Shown: one piece after another, positions 20,400 to 28,892 of the stretch | Numbering within the stretch: the first letter of the stretch is position 1 | How the letters are laid out: every line of letters begins with the position of its first letter | NCBI RefSeq assembly: GCF_903903185.1 | Contig: NZ_CAIUXT010000183.1 | Span: 1 to 32,077 of the forward strand | Direction: 5' to 3' | DNA: 32,077 nucleotides | DNA from: an uncultured Rhodoblastus sp. | Lineage (GTDB): Bacteria; Pseudomonadota; Alphaproteobacteria; Rhizobiales; Beijerinckiaceae | Made by a program: the position numbers and the translations under genes | Notes under the pieces: generated by a model | Database searches by the model: none | What the model was told of the DNA's origin: nothing | The model's input: only the letters and a program-made list of their open reading frames with translations

Positions 20400-21102
20400 G
20401 ACAAAAAGTCGGCGCGCCGCCCGACGCCATCCGCGCCATGATTCGGGCCGCCATACGCGTGTGAAGCGCGCCGGGCCGGCGCGGGTCGCGCTTGAGCGGA
20501 TTGGGCAGGGCGACGGCCAGCAGCGCCGCCTCGCGCGGCGTCAGGCTGGACGCCGGTTTGCCAAAATAGCGCCGCGCCGCCGCCTCCGCCCCGAAAATCC
20601 CGTCGCCCCACTCGGCGACATTGAGATAGGCCGAGAGAATGCGCGGCTTCGACCACACAAGATTCAGACCGAGCGTCAACGGGATCTCGACCGCCTTGCG
20701 CAACACGAGGCGTCCGGGAAACAGGAACAGATTCTTCACCGTCTGCATGTCGATGGTCGAAGCGCCGCGCGATTGTCCGCCGTCCCGACGCGCCGCCACC
20801 ACGATGCGCAAGGCTCCCCAGTCCACGCCGGAATGAAGGCAGAAACGCGCGTCCTCGGAGGAGATGACGGCCTGTTGCAGGTGGGCCGAGATTTTTTCCA
20901 GCGGGACCGCGACGCGCTCGACTTTGCGGCCGGTAACCCAGCGGGCGAGCATCGGCGTCGAGACCGGCTCGACGAAGCTGTCGAACAGCAACAGGCCAAG
21001 AAAAACCGCCAAGAGCGCGAGGAGCAGCCGGAGCAGCCAGACCCGGATTTTTGCCCAGACGGACGGCTTTTTCTTGCGCGGAAGGGCGGATGGGGCGGTC
21101 AT
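20389..21102 (-). CDS. mtgA: Monofunctional biosynthetic peptidoglycan transglycosylase
   Basis: MtgA polymerises lipid II into glycan strands in the periplasm. The 237-residue protein has a basic cytoplasmic start (PRKKK), one membrane anchor ([18 protein letters not shown], about 24-41) and a GT51 domain. GT51 motif 1 is [15 protein letters not shown] with the catalytic Glu. Motif 2 is [14 protein letters not shown]. Motif 3 is [13 protein letters not shown], followed by AYLNVAEWG and the REAALLAV block. There is no transpeptidase domain and the length is normal. It converges on hisG with an 11-base overlap and is divergent from ispA, with only 78 bases between their starts. Confidence 0.96.
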   Translation of the reverse strand: MTAPSALPRKKKPSVWAKIRVWLLRLLLALLAVFLGLLLFDSFVEPVSTPMLARWVTGRKVERVAVPLEKISAHLQQAVISSEDARFCLHSGVDWGALRIVVAARRDGGQSRGASTIDMQTVKNLFLFPGRLVLRKAVEIPLTLGLNLVWSKPRILSAYLNVAEWGDGIFGAEAAARRYFGKPASSLTPREAALLAVALPNPLKRDPRRPGALHTRMAARIMARMASGGAPTFCLKP

Positions 21103-21180
21103 CGCCCAAAAACCTTGACCCAGGACGGCGCATCGGGCAAGCGAACTTGCGAGGATTTACGCGCGACGAAGGGATGCGGA

Positions 21181-22113
21181 ATGGGCGACCATTTGGCAAA
21201 GGATGAATTCGCCATGCGCCTGGTCGCGGTCGCCGGGGCGACCGAAGCCATGCTCGACAACCTGTTGCAGCCGCATTGCCTGCCGGGCGAGAAGGATCGT
21301 CCGGCCCGTCTGCTGGCGGCGATGCGCTATGCCGCGCTCGGAGGCGGCAAGCGCCTGCGGCCTTTCCTGCTGGTCGAAACCGCCCGGCTGTTCGGCCTTG
21401 AGGGCGAGGGCGTGTTGCGCGCCGCCTGCGCGCTCGAAATGATTCATTGCTATTCGCTGGTTCACGACGACCTGCCGGCGATGGACAACGACGACCTGCG
21501 GCGCGGCCGCCCGACCGTCCACAAGGCGTTCGACGAGGCCGCCGCGATTCTGGCCGGCGACGGGCTGCTGACCTATGCATTCGACATCGTCGCCGACGCG
21601 CCGACTCATGCTGACCCGGCGGTGCGCGCCGATCTGACCCTGATGCTCGCCCGCGCGGTGGGTTTGGGCGGCATGGTCGGGGGACAAGCGCTCGATCTCG
21701 AAGCCGAGGGCCGCGACACGCCCCATGAAGCCGGTTTCGTCGCCTTGATGCAGGCGATGAAGACAGGCGCGCTGCTGCTTTACGCGGTGGAGGCCGGCGC
21801 GCGCATGGGCGGCGCCAACGCCCTGCAAAAGGCGGCGCTGAGCCGCTTTGGCGCGGCGCTCGGCGCGGCCTTTCAGGTCGCCGACGACATTCTCGACGCC
21901 GAGGGCGACGAGGAGGCTTTGGGCAAGCGCGCCGGCAAGGACGCCGACCGCAACAAGGCGACGCTCGTCGCCGTGCTCGGACTTGCGCAAGCGCGCAAGA
22001 AGCGCGACGCTCTGGCGCGGGAGGCGATCCAGGCGCTCGAAGACGGCGGTTTCGGCGACAAGGCCGGCGTGCTGGCCGAAGCCGCGCGTTTCACCGTCAA
22101 CCGGAAATCCTGA
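21181..22113 (+). CDS. ispA: Farnesyl diphosphate synthase (polyprenyl synthetase family)
   Basis: The enzyme condenses DMAPP/GPP with IPP to make C15 (possibly C20) prenyl diphosphates. From ATG 21181 it has 310 residues with all family blocks: GGKRLRPFLLVE, the first Asp-rich motif HDDLPAMDNDDLRRGRP, GDGLLTYAF, GGQALDLEAEG, MKTGALL and the second Asp-rich motif FQVADDILDAEG. The DDx4D form of the first motif is usual for bacterial FPP synthases. GGGATGCGGA supports the start; the long open frame upstream is antisense to mtgA. A DUF1345 gene follows after 6 bases. ispG, another isoprenoid gene, is nearby on the other strand. Confidence 0.93.
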   Translation: MGDHLAKDEFAMRLVAVAGATEAMLDNLLQPHCLPGEKDRPARLLAAMRYAALGGGKRLRPFLLVETARLFGLEGEGVLRAACALEMIHCYSLVHDDLPAMDNDDLRRGRPTVHKAFDEAAAILAGDGLLTYAFDIVADAPTHADPAVRADLTLMLARAVGLGGMVGGQALDLEAEGRDTPHEAGFVALMQAMKTGALLLYAVEAGARMGGANALQKAALSRFGAALGAAFQVADDILDAEGDEEALGKRAGKDADRNKATLVAVLGLAQARKKRDALAREAIQALEDGGFGDKAGVLAEAARFTVNRKS

Positions 22114-22119
22114 ACATTC

Positions 22120-22818
22120 ATGCCCACCGCGCCCGCCCCGCCCCGCTGGCCGAAGCCGTTACGCATCCTGCGGGCAAGACCGCGGCTGTTCGTCGGCGCG
22201 CTGGTCGGGGTTCTGGTCGGTCTGCTTCTGCCGGACGACTGGCGGCCGGTGACGCGCGGACTGGTCGGCTGGAACGTCGGCATCTGGCTTTATCTCGTGT
22301 TCGCCGGGCTGATGATCCTGCGCTCGGAACATGTCGACATTCATCGCCGCGCCACGTTGCAGGACGAGGGGCGCAATTTCATTCTGGCGGCGGCGGCGCT
22401 GGCTTCGACGGTCTCCTTCGGCGCGATTTTCGCCGAGCTCGCCTCGATCAAGGACCTGTCCTTCGAGATCAAAAGCCTGCATATCGCGCTGGCGCTGACG
22501 ACGATTGTCGGCTCCTGGCTGTTCGTCCACCTGACCTTCGCCCTGCATTACGCGCATGAATTTTTCCGCGTCGCCAAACAGGACGCTACCGGCAAATGGA
22601 ACGGCGGCATCGACTTCCCCGGCGTGGATGTCCCGGATTATCCCGACTTCCTGTATTTTTCCTATGTGATCGGCGTCGCCTGCGCCACCGCCGACTGCAA
22701 TATCACCGGCAGGCCGCTGCGCCGCCTCGCGCTGGTCCATTGCGTGCTTTCGTTTTTCTACAATAACGCCGTGCTGGCCATGTCGATCAATATTGGCGCG
22801 GGTTTCGTGGGGGGTTAG
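22120..22818 (+). CDS. DUF1345 family integral membrane protein
   Basis: The 232-residue protein has about five hydrophobic helices, including FVGALVGVLVGLLLP, GIWLYLVFAGLMIL, FILAAAALASTVSFGAIF and a late VHCVLSFFYNNAVLAMSINI. The DYPDFLYFSYVIGVACATAD block followed by the RRLALVHCVLSFFYN ending is the DUF1345 pattern. Family function is unknown. It begins 6 bases after ispA, so the two are likely cotranscribed, but no functional link to isoprenoids is established. The ribosome-binding site is weak, in keeping with translational coupling. Confidence 0.88.
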   Translation: MPTAPAPPRWPKPLRILRARPRLFVGALVGVLVGLLLPDDWRPVTRGLVGWNVGIWLYLVFAGLMILRSEHVDIHRRATLQDEGRNFILAAAALASTVSFGAIFAELASIKDLSFEIKSLHIALALTTIVGSWLFVHLTFALHYAHEFFRVAKQDATGKWNGGIDFPGVDVPDYPDFLYFSYVIGVACATADCNITGRPLRRLALVHCVLSFFYNNAVLAMSINIGAGFVGG

Positions 22819-23196
22819 GCGGCGGCTCGGGCGGCGATTTCAAAAAGTGAAAGTGAAAATCGTGCTGGAATCCGCGATTTGGCGGCCAGAAAGCGTTCTT
22901 GTTTTGTTTCACGTGAAACACTGGGGGCGCGGCGGGTGGCGCGATTGGGCGCTTCTTGCTGAAATAACCCGGTTTTCGGGCGCCGGCCCGCGGTCCGCGC
23001 GAGAGCCGAAAAGCTTTTCGCCCCGCCGCCGAAAAATGCAACCTCGCGGTTGAGTGCGCCGAAACAGGCCGGAAATGAGCCGAAATCGACGCGGTTTTTG
23101 CAAAATTAACCATAAAAACGCGCGCTTTTTTCAGCTTTTTTCACAATTACGACGCTCTCAAAATTCCGCAACCTGAGCGCGCATCCGCGCCGCCGC
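22819..23196. other. Intergenic region carrying the parS-like palindrome
   Basis: 378 bases between the convergent ends of the DUF1345 gene and ispG. No credible gene. It contains the 16-bp parS match (22905-22920) and a perfect 14-bp palindrome CGAAAAGCTTTTCG at 23007-23020. There is also a small hairpin CAACC-TCGC-GGTTG (23039-23052) and an A/T-rich stretch with TTAACCAT at 23106-23113, which resembles a CtrA half-site. The two frames readable through it are low-complexity shadows. Confidence 0.7.
22905..22920. other. parS-type ParB-binding centromere site
   Basis: TGTTTCACGTGAAACA is a perfect 16-bp palindrome and identical to the chromosomal parS consensus bound by ParB in most bacteria, including Caulobacter. 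It is intergenic, as many parS sites are. ParB would load here as a CTP-dependent clamp to partition the origin region. parS sites cluster near oriC, so this suggests an origin-proximal location. I found no second full site in the window. Confidence 0.88.
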
Positions 23197-24495
23197 TCAT
23201 TCCGCCGCGCTCGCCCCCGCCTCGCCGCCGAAGCGCCGGGCGACATAATTTTCCACGATCTTTTCGAAATCCTGCGCTATGCCCTCGCCGCGCAGGGTCA
23301 TCGCCTTCTTGCCGTCGATGAACACCGGGGCGGCGGGCGTCTCGCCCGTGCCCGGCAGCGATATGCCGATATCGGCATGTTTCGATTCGCCGGGACCGTT
23401 GACGATGCAGCCCATCACCGCGACATTCAGCGTTTCCACGCCCGGATAAAGTTTTTTCCATTCCGGCATTTTTGTGCGGATCAGGCCCTGAATGTCGCGC
23501 GCCAGTTCCTGAAACGTCGTCGATGTGGTGCGTCCGCAGCCCGGACAGGCGGCGACCAGCGGCACGAAGGTGCGAAACCCCATGGTTTGCAGGATTTCCT
23601 GCGCCACCTGGACTTCGAGCGTGCGGTCGCCGTTCGGCTCCGGCGTCAGCGAGACCCTAATCGTGTCGCCGATGCCTTCCTGCAGCAAAATGCCGAGCGC
23701 GGCGGACGACGCCACAATGCCTTTCGAGCCCATGCCGGCCTCGGTCAGGCCGAGATGCAGCGCGTAATCGGAGCGCTGCGCCACCATGCGATAGACCGAG
23801 ATCAGGTCCTGAACGCCGGAAACTTTTGCGGAGAGTATGATGCGGTCGCGCCGCAGGCCGATTTCCTCGGCCCGCGCGGCGGACAGCAGCGCCGAACGCA
23901 CCAGCGCCTCGCGCGTCACGGCGCGGGCGTCCACCGGACGCGCGGAACGGGCGTTTTCGTCCATCAGCACGGTCAACAATTCCTGATCGAGCGAACCCCA
24001 GTTGGCGCCGATGCGCACCGCCTTGTCATGCTCAATCGCCAGTTCGACAATGGCCGAAAACTGCCGGTCCTTCTTGTCCTTGAAGCCGACATTGCCGGGA
24101 TTGATGCGATATTTCGCCAGAGCTTTCGCGCAGGCGGGATGATCTGCGAGCAATTTATGGCCGATATAGTGAAAATCGCCGACCAGCGGCGTGAAAACGC
24201 CTTGCTCGTCAAGCTTTTCGCGGATTTTCGGCACGGCGGCGGCGGCCTCGTCGCGATCCACGGTGATGCGCACCAGTTCGGAGCCGGCCTGCGCCAGCGC
24301 CGCGACCTGCGCCACGGTCGATTCGATATCGGCGGTGTCGGTATTGGTCATGCTTTGGACGACGACGGGCGCGCCGCCGCCGACCGTCACCGCCGCAAAA
24401 CCCTCGCCGACGCGCACGCCGACGCTCTCGCGCTTCAGCCGGGGCGCGGCGACGATTTCGGTGTCGCAGAGCGGCGGAAAGCCCAGTTCGGTCAT
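23197..24495 (-). CDS. ispG: 4-hydroxy-3-methylbut-2-enyl diphosphate synthase
   Basis: IspG (GcpE) reduces MEcPP to HMBPP in the MEP isoprenoid pathway using a [4Fe-4S] cluster. From ATG 24495 it has 432 residues. It shows [17 protein letters not shown] near the start, [21 protein letters not shown] and the cluster ligands in [11 protein letters not shown] plus the third Cys in [23 protein letters not shown]. The open frame extends 35 codons further, but [19 protein letters not shown] fits the usual alphaproteobacterial start. It ends in GASAAE. Its neighbour ispA supplies the next steps of isoprenoid synthesis, though on the opposite strand. Confidence 0.97.
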   Translation of the reverse strand: MTELGFPPLCDTEIVAAPRLKRESVGVRVGEGFAAVTVGGGAPVVVQSMTNTDTADIESTVAQVAALAQAGSELVRITVDRDEAAAAVPKIREKLDEQGVFTPLVGDFHYIGHKLLADHPACAKALAKYRINPGNVGFKDKKDRQFSAIVELAIEHDKAVRIGANWGSLDQELLTVLMDENARSARPVDARAVTREALVRSALLSAARAEEIGLRRDRIILSAKVSGVQDLISVYRMVAQRSDYALHLGLTEAGMGSKGIVASSAALGILLQEGIGDTIRVSLTPEPNGDRTLEVQVAQEILQTMGFRTFVPLVAACPGCGRTTSTTFQELARDIQGLIRTKMPEWKKLYPGVETLNVAVMGCIVNGPGESKHADIGISLPGTGETPAAPVFIDGKKAMTLRGEGIAQDFEKIVENYVARRFGGEAGASAAE

Positions 24496-25096
24496 CGACC
24501 TTTTCCCATTTTGGTCACGAATTGGGGCTTTATAACAGAGGAAACAGGGCGCGGCTATTTTTGCCTCGGCGCATGATAAGCGCGGCGTGTAACAGGGCAA
24601 TCGGATGAAGCCCTTTCGGGTAAATTGGGGCCGTCATGAGCTGAGCGAAGCGAAGCAATCCACCTATATCGCATACACCCACTAGATGTAGAGGGCGGCG
24701 AGCAAGTTTGAGACCGCCTGATCGACCGAGTTCGGCTCGTTGCTGACCTTGCCGACAACACCCGCGACCGTGTCGTTTTGGCCCTGAGTCGACGCTCGGG
24801 GAAGTCAGCTTCGCCGTCGCACGGCACCCTGAAGCGGCAGTTCGGAAGGCTGATTTCCGAGCCATTCCCGATTGTTATGGTTCTCAAGATCGGCGTCTTG
24901 CCGGCGGCGGATTCTAGTTCCGGCTCGTCGGTTAACGTCCTGATCCGTCGCGTCATTTCCATAGAGTGTGACTTGGCGAAAGCGCTTCTTCGATCGCATT
25001 TGTTTCGTTGAGCGCGAATTTCAATAATCGAACGGGCACATCCGGCTCACGGCGTGATGAGGTTCGCCCCTATGGGAAAGCCGACGCCGATCGGCG
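24496..25096. other. Gene-poor spacer with possible gene remnant
   Basis: About 600 bases between ispG and the MHS transporter. No intact gene is convincing. On the minus strand a protein-like tail, NDTVAGVVGKVSNEPNSVDQ and onward to ...LLAALYI, ends in a stop at 24682-24684. It is cut off upstream by a stop after some 38 codons. A different frame just upstream (from about 24962) reads plausibly as EPELESAAGKTPILRTITI and so on. Together they could be the remains of one small gene broken by a frameshift. I do not recognise the product. Confidence 0.3.
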
Positions 25097-26410
25097 TCAG
25101 GATATTGCGCGGATCGGCGCGGTTTCGCGCATCATCATCATGGCGACAAGCCCGACGGCCTGAGCGAACAGCATGTACCAGGCCGGCGCGAGCGCGTTCC
25201 CGGTCGCGTGAAACAACCACGCGACGATCAATTGCGCCGTGCCGCCGAAACCGGCGATCGCGACGGCGTAAATCGTGGCGCCCGCGCGGCCACGGATTTT
25301 TTTGGGGAGGCTCTCGGTGAAGGCGACATAAAAGGCGCTGAAGGGAATGGTTGCAACCAGGGAAAGGATCCCGAGCCCGCCCAGCAGCGCCCAAGCGCTA
25401 TGCGTGGCGACGATCCACAGAAAAATCGGATAGGTCATCAGCAGCGCCGCAAGCTGCGGGAAGACCATCACGGGCCAGCGCCCGGCGCGATCCGCAAGCC
25501 ATCCGCCTAAGAGCGCGGCGAAAATGCCGACGCCGTTGCTGACCACGGTCGTGGCGAAAGCGAGGTTGGTCGAGACCTGCAGCGTGTTCTCGGCATAGGT
25601 CGTCATATATTGCGTCACATAGGTCATGACTGCCCCGCTCGCCAGAATCAGCAGGCCCAGGATCATGACGCGCGCGTTGGCGCGAACAAGCCCGCCATCC
25701 TCATCGGCGACGGGCGCGTTGGGCGCGGTCTGTTCGCGCCGATGGAGCGTCTCCGGCAGGTTGGCGCGCATCCACAGGCCGAAGGGCAGGGCAAGCGCGC
25801 CAACCAGGAAGGCGATGCGCCAGCCATAGGATTCAAGCGCTTCGGCGGACAGGGTGGCGGACAGAACGAGGCCCATGAGCGCGCCCGCGGTCGCCGCGAT
25901 CTGCTGGCTCGCGGGTTGCCACGCGACCGCAACGCCCCTCTTCTCCGGCGCGGCCGCCTCCATCAGATAGGCGGTCGTCGGTCCAACCTCACCGCCAAGA
26001 GCAAAACCCTGCGCAAGGCGGGCGGTGATCGCGAGGACGGGAGCGGCGACGCCGATCGCGTCATAGGAGGGGATAAGCGCCAGCACGACAATGGCCGAGC
26101 CCATCAAAGCGAAGCTGAAAATCATCGCGGGCGTCCGCCCGACCCGATCGGAATAGGCGCCAATCACCCAGGCGCCGATCGGCCTTGTGATGAAGCCGGC
26201 TCCGAAAGTCGCCAGCGACAGCATCAGGCTGCTGAATTGGTTGTGGGAGGGGAAGAACGTGTGACCGATCTGGATGGCGAAGAAACTATAGGTGATGAAA
26301 TCATAGAACTCTAGCATGTTGCCGATCGTGGCGCCGAAAATGGCGCGCCCGGTCAAGGCAAGAGCGTTTGGGTCTATTTCGACCGGTTCGGAATTTCCTT
26401 CAGCCATCAT
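25097..26410 (-). CDS. MFS transporter, metabolite:H+ symporter (MHS) type
   Basis: The 437-residue inner-membrane protein has twelve predicted helices. It matches the MHS branch (KgtP/ProP/CitA-like) through the N-terminal GNMLEFYDFITYSFFA helix, FGAGFITRPIGAWVIGAYSDRVGRTPAM (the MFS motif GxxxDRxGR) and RLAQGFALGGEVGPTTAYLMEAAAPEKRG. Later come GGWLADRAGRWPVM and PFSAFYVAFTESLPKKIRG. Such carriers import dicarboxylates, betaines or related acids with protons; the substrate here cannot be told. GGAG precedes the ATG at 26410. It is divergent from a pyruvoyl decarboxylase gene across a 600-base spacer, with no regulator gene beside it. Confidence 0.9.
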   Translation of the reverse strand: MMAEGNSEPVEIDPNALALTGRAIFGATIGNMLEFYDFITYSFFAIQIGHTFFPSHNQFSSLMLSLATFGAGFITRPIGAWVIGAYSDRVGRTPAMIFSFALMGSAIVVLALIPSYDAIGVAAPVLAITARLAQGFALGGEVGPTTAYLMEAAAPEKRGVAVAWQPASQQIAATAGALMGLVLSATLSAEALESYGWRIAFLVGALALPFGLWMRANLPETLHRREQTAPNAPVADEDGGLVRANARVMILGLLILASGAVMTYVTQYMTTYAENTLQVSTNLAFATTVVSNGVGIFAALLGGWLADRAGRWPVMVFPQLAALLMTYPIFLWIVATHSAWALLGGLGILSLVATIPFSAFYVAFTESLPKKIRGRAGATIYAVAIAGFGGTAQLIVAWLFHATGNALAPAWYMLFAQAVGLVAMMMMRETAPIRAIS

Positions 26411-27010
26411 GGGTCTTCTCCGGCCTGACGCCGCCCCGAACCCTCAGGCTCCGCCGCCGCTCAGGGAGCAGTTTGGCAATCGGCTGGACGCCTGGCAAGT
26501 TTCGTGCGTTGAAGGCTGCGCTCCCTCGCGCGATGGCGTCGACGCCCCTTCTGTTGCGCAGACCCCTTCACGCCAGAGGACCAGAGATCCGCTTTGCGCC
26601 TTCATAAATCGCCGCAAGCAGCAACCGGCTGGCTTGGCCAGCGTGCTTCGTTTTCCGGGCCGTTGAACTGAGACGTTGGGCGTCAAAATCAGTTCGCAAA
26701 GTGGCCGGCAGCGGCATCGAAAACCGCCATCGTTCATCATCCTTGAATCAGATCGCGGACTAGGCGCGAAAGCCCGAAAGAGTCACAGAGTCAGAGTTTT
26801 GGTATTTCCGCTGTTGCGCGGGGCGCTCGTCGCGATCCGACGCCAGAATGAAGCTGACCAGGGTCATTGTTGCCGAAGCCGTCGCCGAGTAGGGTCTGAT
26901 CGTGCGAAGGCCGTCAGGCAAGGTTCGTCAGAGAATGGGACATTCCTTCGGAGGATCGCGTTAAAATTTCCCGGGTGGATCCATAAAATAACAAATTGGA
27001 GGGCGCGGAC
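26411..27010. other. Divergent spacer between the MHS transporter and the decarboxylase
   Basis: 600 bases without a gene I can support. There is an inverted pair AACTGA/TCAGTT around 26664-26692. Several short frames exist, none with family features. Promoters for both flanking genes must be here, but no clear boxes stand out. Its composition is less regular than that of the coding blocks, in keeping with an accessory region. Confidence 0.4.
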
Positions 27011-28186
27011 GTGCATGAGATCGTTAATGAATTGGTTCATCTCATCGAGACGCATGGTTGGAAGGACAGATTCAACGAAGCGATCCGCATGGCGGCCTCA
27101 TACAAAATTCCTGCCATTGCGCATATCAAGACGTTGCAGGATTACCTTGATTACATCGACGGATTGGTGACCTGGACGCCGATCGAATTGGTTTCAACCG
27201 AACTGACGATCAAGACCAATCTCTACGACCATTTCGTCAAATTATACTTTTTCCTCGACCAGCCGCCCGTGCGCGCACTGCAAGTTGAGCCAGGCATCCG
27301 CCCGGAAAAGCTGACGCCGCTGTCGGAGTGGATCGTCCGCTACGCCGATCAATGGGGCGACTATCTCGACACGACCGAGTCCGCCCGGCACGTGAAGACT
27401 TTCAAGTGCGATCCGAAGTTCAATTGGGACGAATACATGCCGCCGCCTTCAAGCCATGCCGGCGAGGAGGATTGGCTTGCCTACCGCACCTTCAATCAGT
27501 TCTTCGCCCGGCACGTCAAGCCGGGCATGCGGCCGATCGCGGGCCTGACCGATCCTGGCATCATTGTCTCGCCGACGGATTCCACACCGGTCGGCTGCTG
27601 GCGAATCAATCATAAATCCGAGATCTTCGTCACGCAGGAAAAGGATGGTCTTGTAACGTCAAAGGGGATCGTTTGGTCGATCCACGAACTGCTCGCGGAC
27701 AGCGCCTTCGCCGACCGGTTCAAAGGCGGCATCTTCACCCACAGCGCGCTAACGACCTACGACTATCACCGCTGGCACACGCCGGTGCAGGGCCGGGTGC
27801 TGGAGGCCAAGGTCATCAAGGGGCAAGCCTATCTCGACGTGACCGTCGGCGAGGCCATCGTCGGCGCCAAGAAGACCAAGGTTCTCGCCGCTCAGGACGG
27901 AACGGGCTACCAGTTCGTTCAGACGCGTGGCCTCGTCGTGATCGACTCGCCGATCGGGCTCGTCGCCTGCCTCCCGATCGGCATGGCCCAGGTTTCGTCC
28001 GTCGTGATCACAGCGGAAGTCGGGGTGACGCTGCACAAGGGCGAGGAACTGGGCTACTTCCAGTTTGGCGGATCCGACTTCGTCATGGTGTTCGAGCGTG
28101 CAAGCAACGTACAACTGGTCAGCCAGCCGGGCGTCCACGTGAATCAGGGATCCTGGATCGGCAATGCGTTTCCTTACCGTGCTTGA
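27011..28186 (+). CDS. PsiD-like pyruvoyl-dependent decarboxylase (phosphatidylserine decarboxylase family)
   Basis: The 391-residue protein joins an N-terminal PSDC-type domain (residues about 1-140; LSEWIVRYADQWGDYLDT) to a C-terminal phosphatidylserine decarboxylase domain. All catalytic positions are present: Asp190 in VSPTDSTPVG, DYHRWHTP with His253 and His256, and the self-cleavage site FGGSD. There Gly354-Ser355 replaces the classical LGST, and the Ser would become the pyruvoyl group. DWLAYRTFNQFFARHVKPGMRPIAG is the entry block of this group. Fungal PsiD, a tryptophan decarboxylase, has the same architecture, so the substrate may be an amino acid rather than phosphatidylserine. No membrane helix is evident. 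GTG at 27011 has GGAGG eight bases before it and is preferred over TTG at 26996. Confidence 0.85.
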   Translation: MHEIVNELVHLIETHGWKDRFNEAIRMAASYKIPAIAHIKTLQDYLDYIDGLVTWTPIELVSTELTIKTNLYDHFVKLYFFLDQPPVRALQVEPGIRPEKLTPLSEWIVRYADQWGDYLDTTESARHVKTFKCDPKFNWDEYMPPPSSHAGEEDWLAYRTFNQFFARHVKPGMRPIAGLTDPGIIVSPTDSTPVGCWRINHKSEIFVTQEKDGLVTSKGIVWSIHELLADSAFADRFKGGIFTHSALTTYDYHRWHTPVQGRVLEAKVIKGQAYLDVTVGEAIVGAKKTKVLAAQDGTGYQFVQTRGLVVIDSPIGLVACLPIGMAQVSSVVITAEVGVTLHKGEELGYFQFGGSDFVMVFERASNVQLVSQPGVHVNQGSWIGNAFPYRA

Positions 28187-28451
28187 GGTCACGCCATAGG
28201 TCGCCGCTGAATTAACGATTGGTGGCCAGTGGAGCCGGCGATTCAAGCTCTTGGCGAACGACAGCTTTTTGATAACGATGGCGCGGCTTCGTCGGGGACT
28301 GGAAGGACGGCTTCCTGGCGCCAAGCCGCCTTTGCCGAGGGCGTCTGTAAAGGTCGCCTTCCCGCCGTTCTCTGCCTTTACCCAAGCGCCGGGACCCTCT
28401 AAATGTAGCGGGTTATGCGACAGCCGTATAGGCACGAAACGGCCTAAACCT

Positions 28452-28466
28452 GAGTTCGGAGCCCTG
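28452..28466 (+). repeat. Left copy of 15-bp direct repeat flanking the island
   Basis: GAGTTCGGAGCCCTG is repeated exactly at 30422-30436 in the same orientation. The two copies enclose the four REP-like units, the GIY-YIG gene and the IS4 remnant. The left copy overlaps a hairpin arm. Confidence 0.7.
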
Positions 28467-28526
28467 TTCCTCAAGAACCCGGCCTCAGAACAGGGTTGCG
28501 AATCCGGGTTAATTTCTGATCTTGGG

Positions 28527-28563
28527 GGCCGTCATCGCCGTGCTTGTCACGGCCATCCACGCC
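28527..28563 (-). repeat. REP-like palindromic unit, copy A
   Basis: A 37-base unit ending TGTCACGGCCATCCACGCC. It matches the reverse complement of copy D at 30 of 37 positions. It lies 26 bases past the GIY-YIG stop codon, inverted relative to copy B. Confidence 0.75.
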
Positions 28564-28589
28564 GGGCCGCTCCTTGGTCGATTCGGGGC

Positions 28590-28877
28590 TTACGCCAGCG
28601 CATCGTAGAGGTCGTCCCAATCGGGATTCAGATCGAGAATGAGCCGCGCCTTCCAGGCGCGCGGCCAGTGCTTGATGTTTTTCTCGCGCTGGATCGCGTC
28701 GGTGATTGTTTCGTAGCGTTCGTAATAAACGAGGCGCTTCAAACCATGACGTTTCGAAAAGCCGTCGATGAGTCCTTCCCGATGTTCATGAATACGACGC
28801 GACAAATTTGAGGTCACGCCGGTGTAAAGCGTGCCGTTAGGTCGATTTGTGACGATGTAAATCCATCCTCCGCGCAT
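28590..28877 (-). CDS. Single-domain GIY-YIG endonuclease
   Basis: The 95-residue protein is one GIY-YIG nuclease domain of the small YhbQ/UPF0213-like type. Visible elements are WIYIVT (Tyr7, the GIY strand), TLYTGVTS (Tyr18 and Gly20, the YIG strand), RRIHEHREG (Arg27/28), YYERYE and the metal-binding Glu65 in QREKNIKHW. The ending is NPDWDDLYDALA. Proteins of this sort occur in many near-identical copies in Rhizobiales. The frame is open 16 codons further upstream (MIRGFVPAIHA...), but those codons are the translated REP-like copy B, so MRGGW at 28877 is the real start. REP-like copies A and B lie just outside both ends in inverted orientation. Cellular role unknown. Confidence 0.88.
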   Translation of the reverse strand: MRGGWIYIVTNRPNGTLYTGVTSNLSRRIHEHREGLIDGFSKRHGLKRLVYYERYETITDAIQREKNIKHWPRAWKARLILDLNPDWDDLYDALA

Positions 28878-28892
28878 GGTTTGATATTGCTC

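Larger units (their letters stand above)
28187..28589. other. Spacer with hairpin, direct repeat and REP-like copy
   Basis: 403 bases between the decarboxylase gene and the GIY-YIG gene. It contains one copy of a 15-bp direct repeat (28452-28466) and an 8-bp stem CCCTGTTC/GAACAGGG (28462-28469 with 28488-28495). REP-like copy A (28527-28563) is also here. No gene is supported; the longer readable frames have no protein character. Confidence 0.6.

Noticed and set aside
20461..21180. Extension of ispA upstream to a 550-residue protein
   Set aside because: The added part is antisense to mtgA. A good ribosome-binding site and normal family length support the start at 21181.
22787..23113. A 108-codon minus-strand frame over the parS region
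   Set aside because: Low-complexity Pro/Arg-rich sequence with no homology character. It reads straight through the palindrome.
25201..25215. A second possible parS site (GTGAAACA)
   Set aside because: Only the right half matches. The left eight bases agree at three positions, and it lies inside the MHS transporter gene.
26660..26700. GTTGAACTGAGACGTTGGGC as an integron attC-like site
   Set aside because: Only part of the core pattern is visible, there is no paired site of the right form, and no integrase or cassette structure is present.
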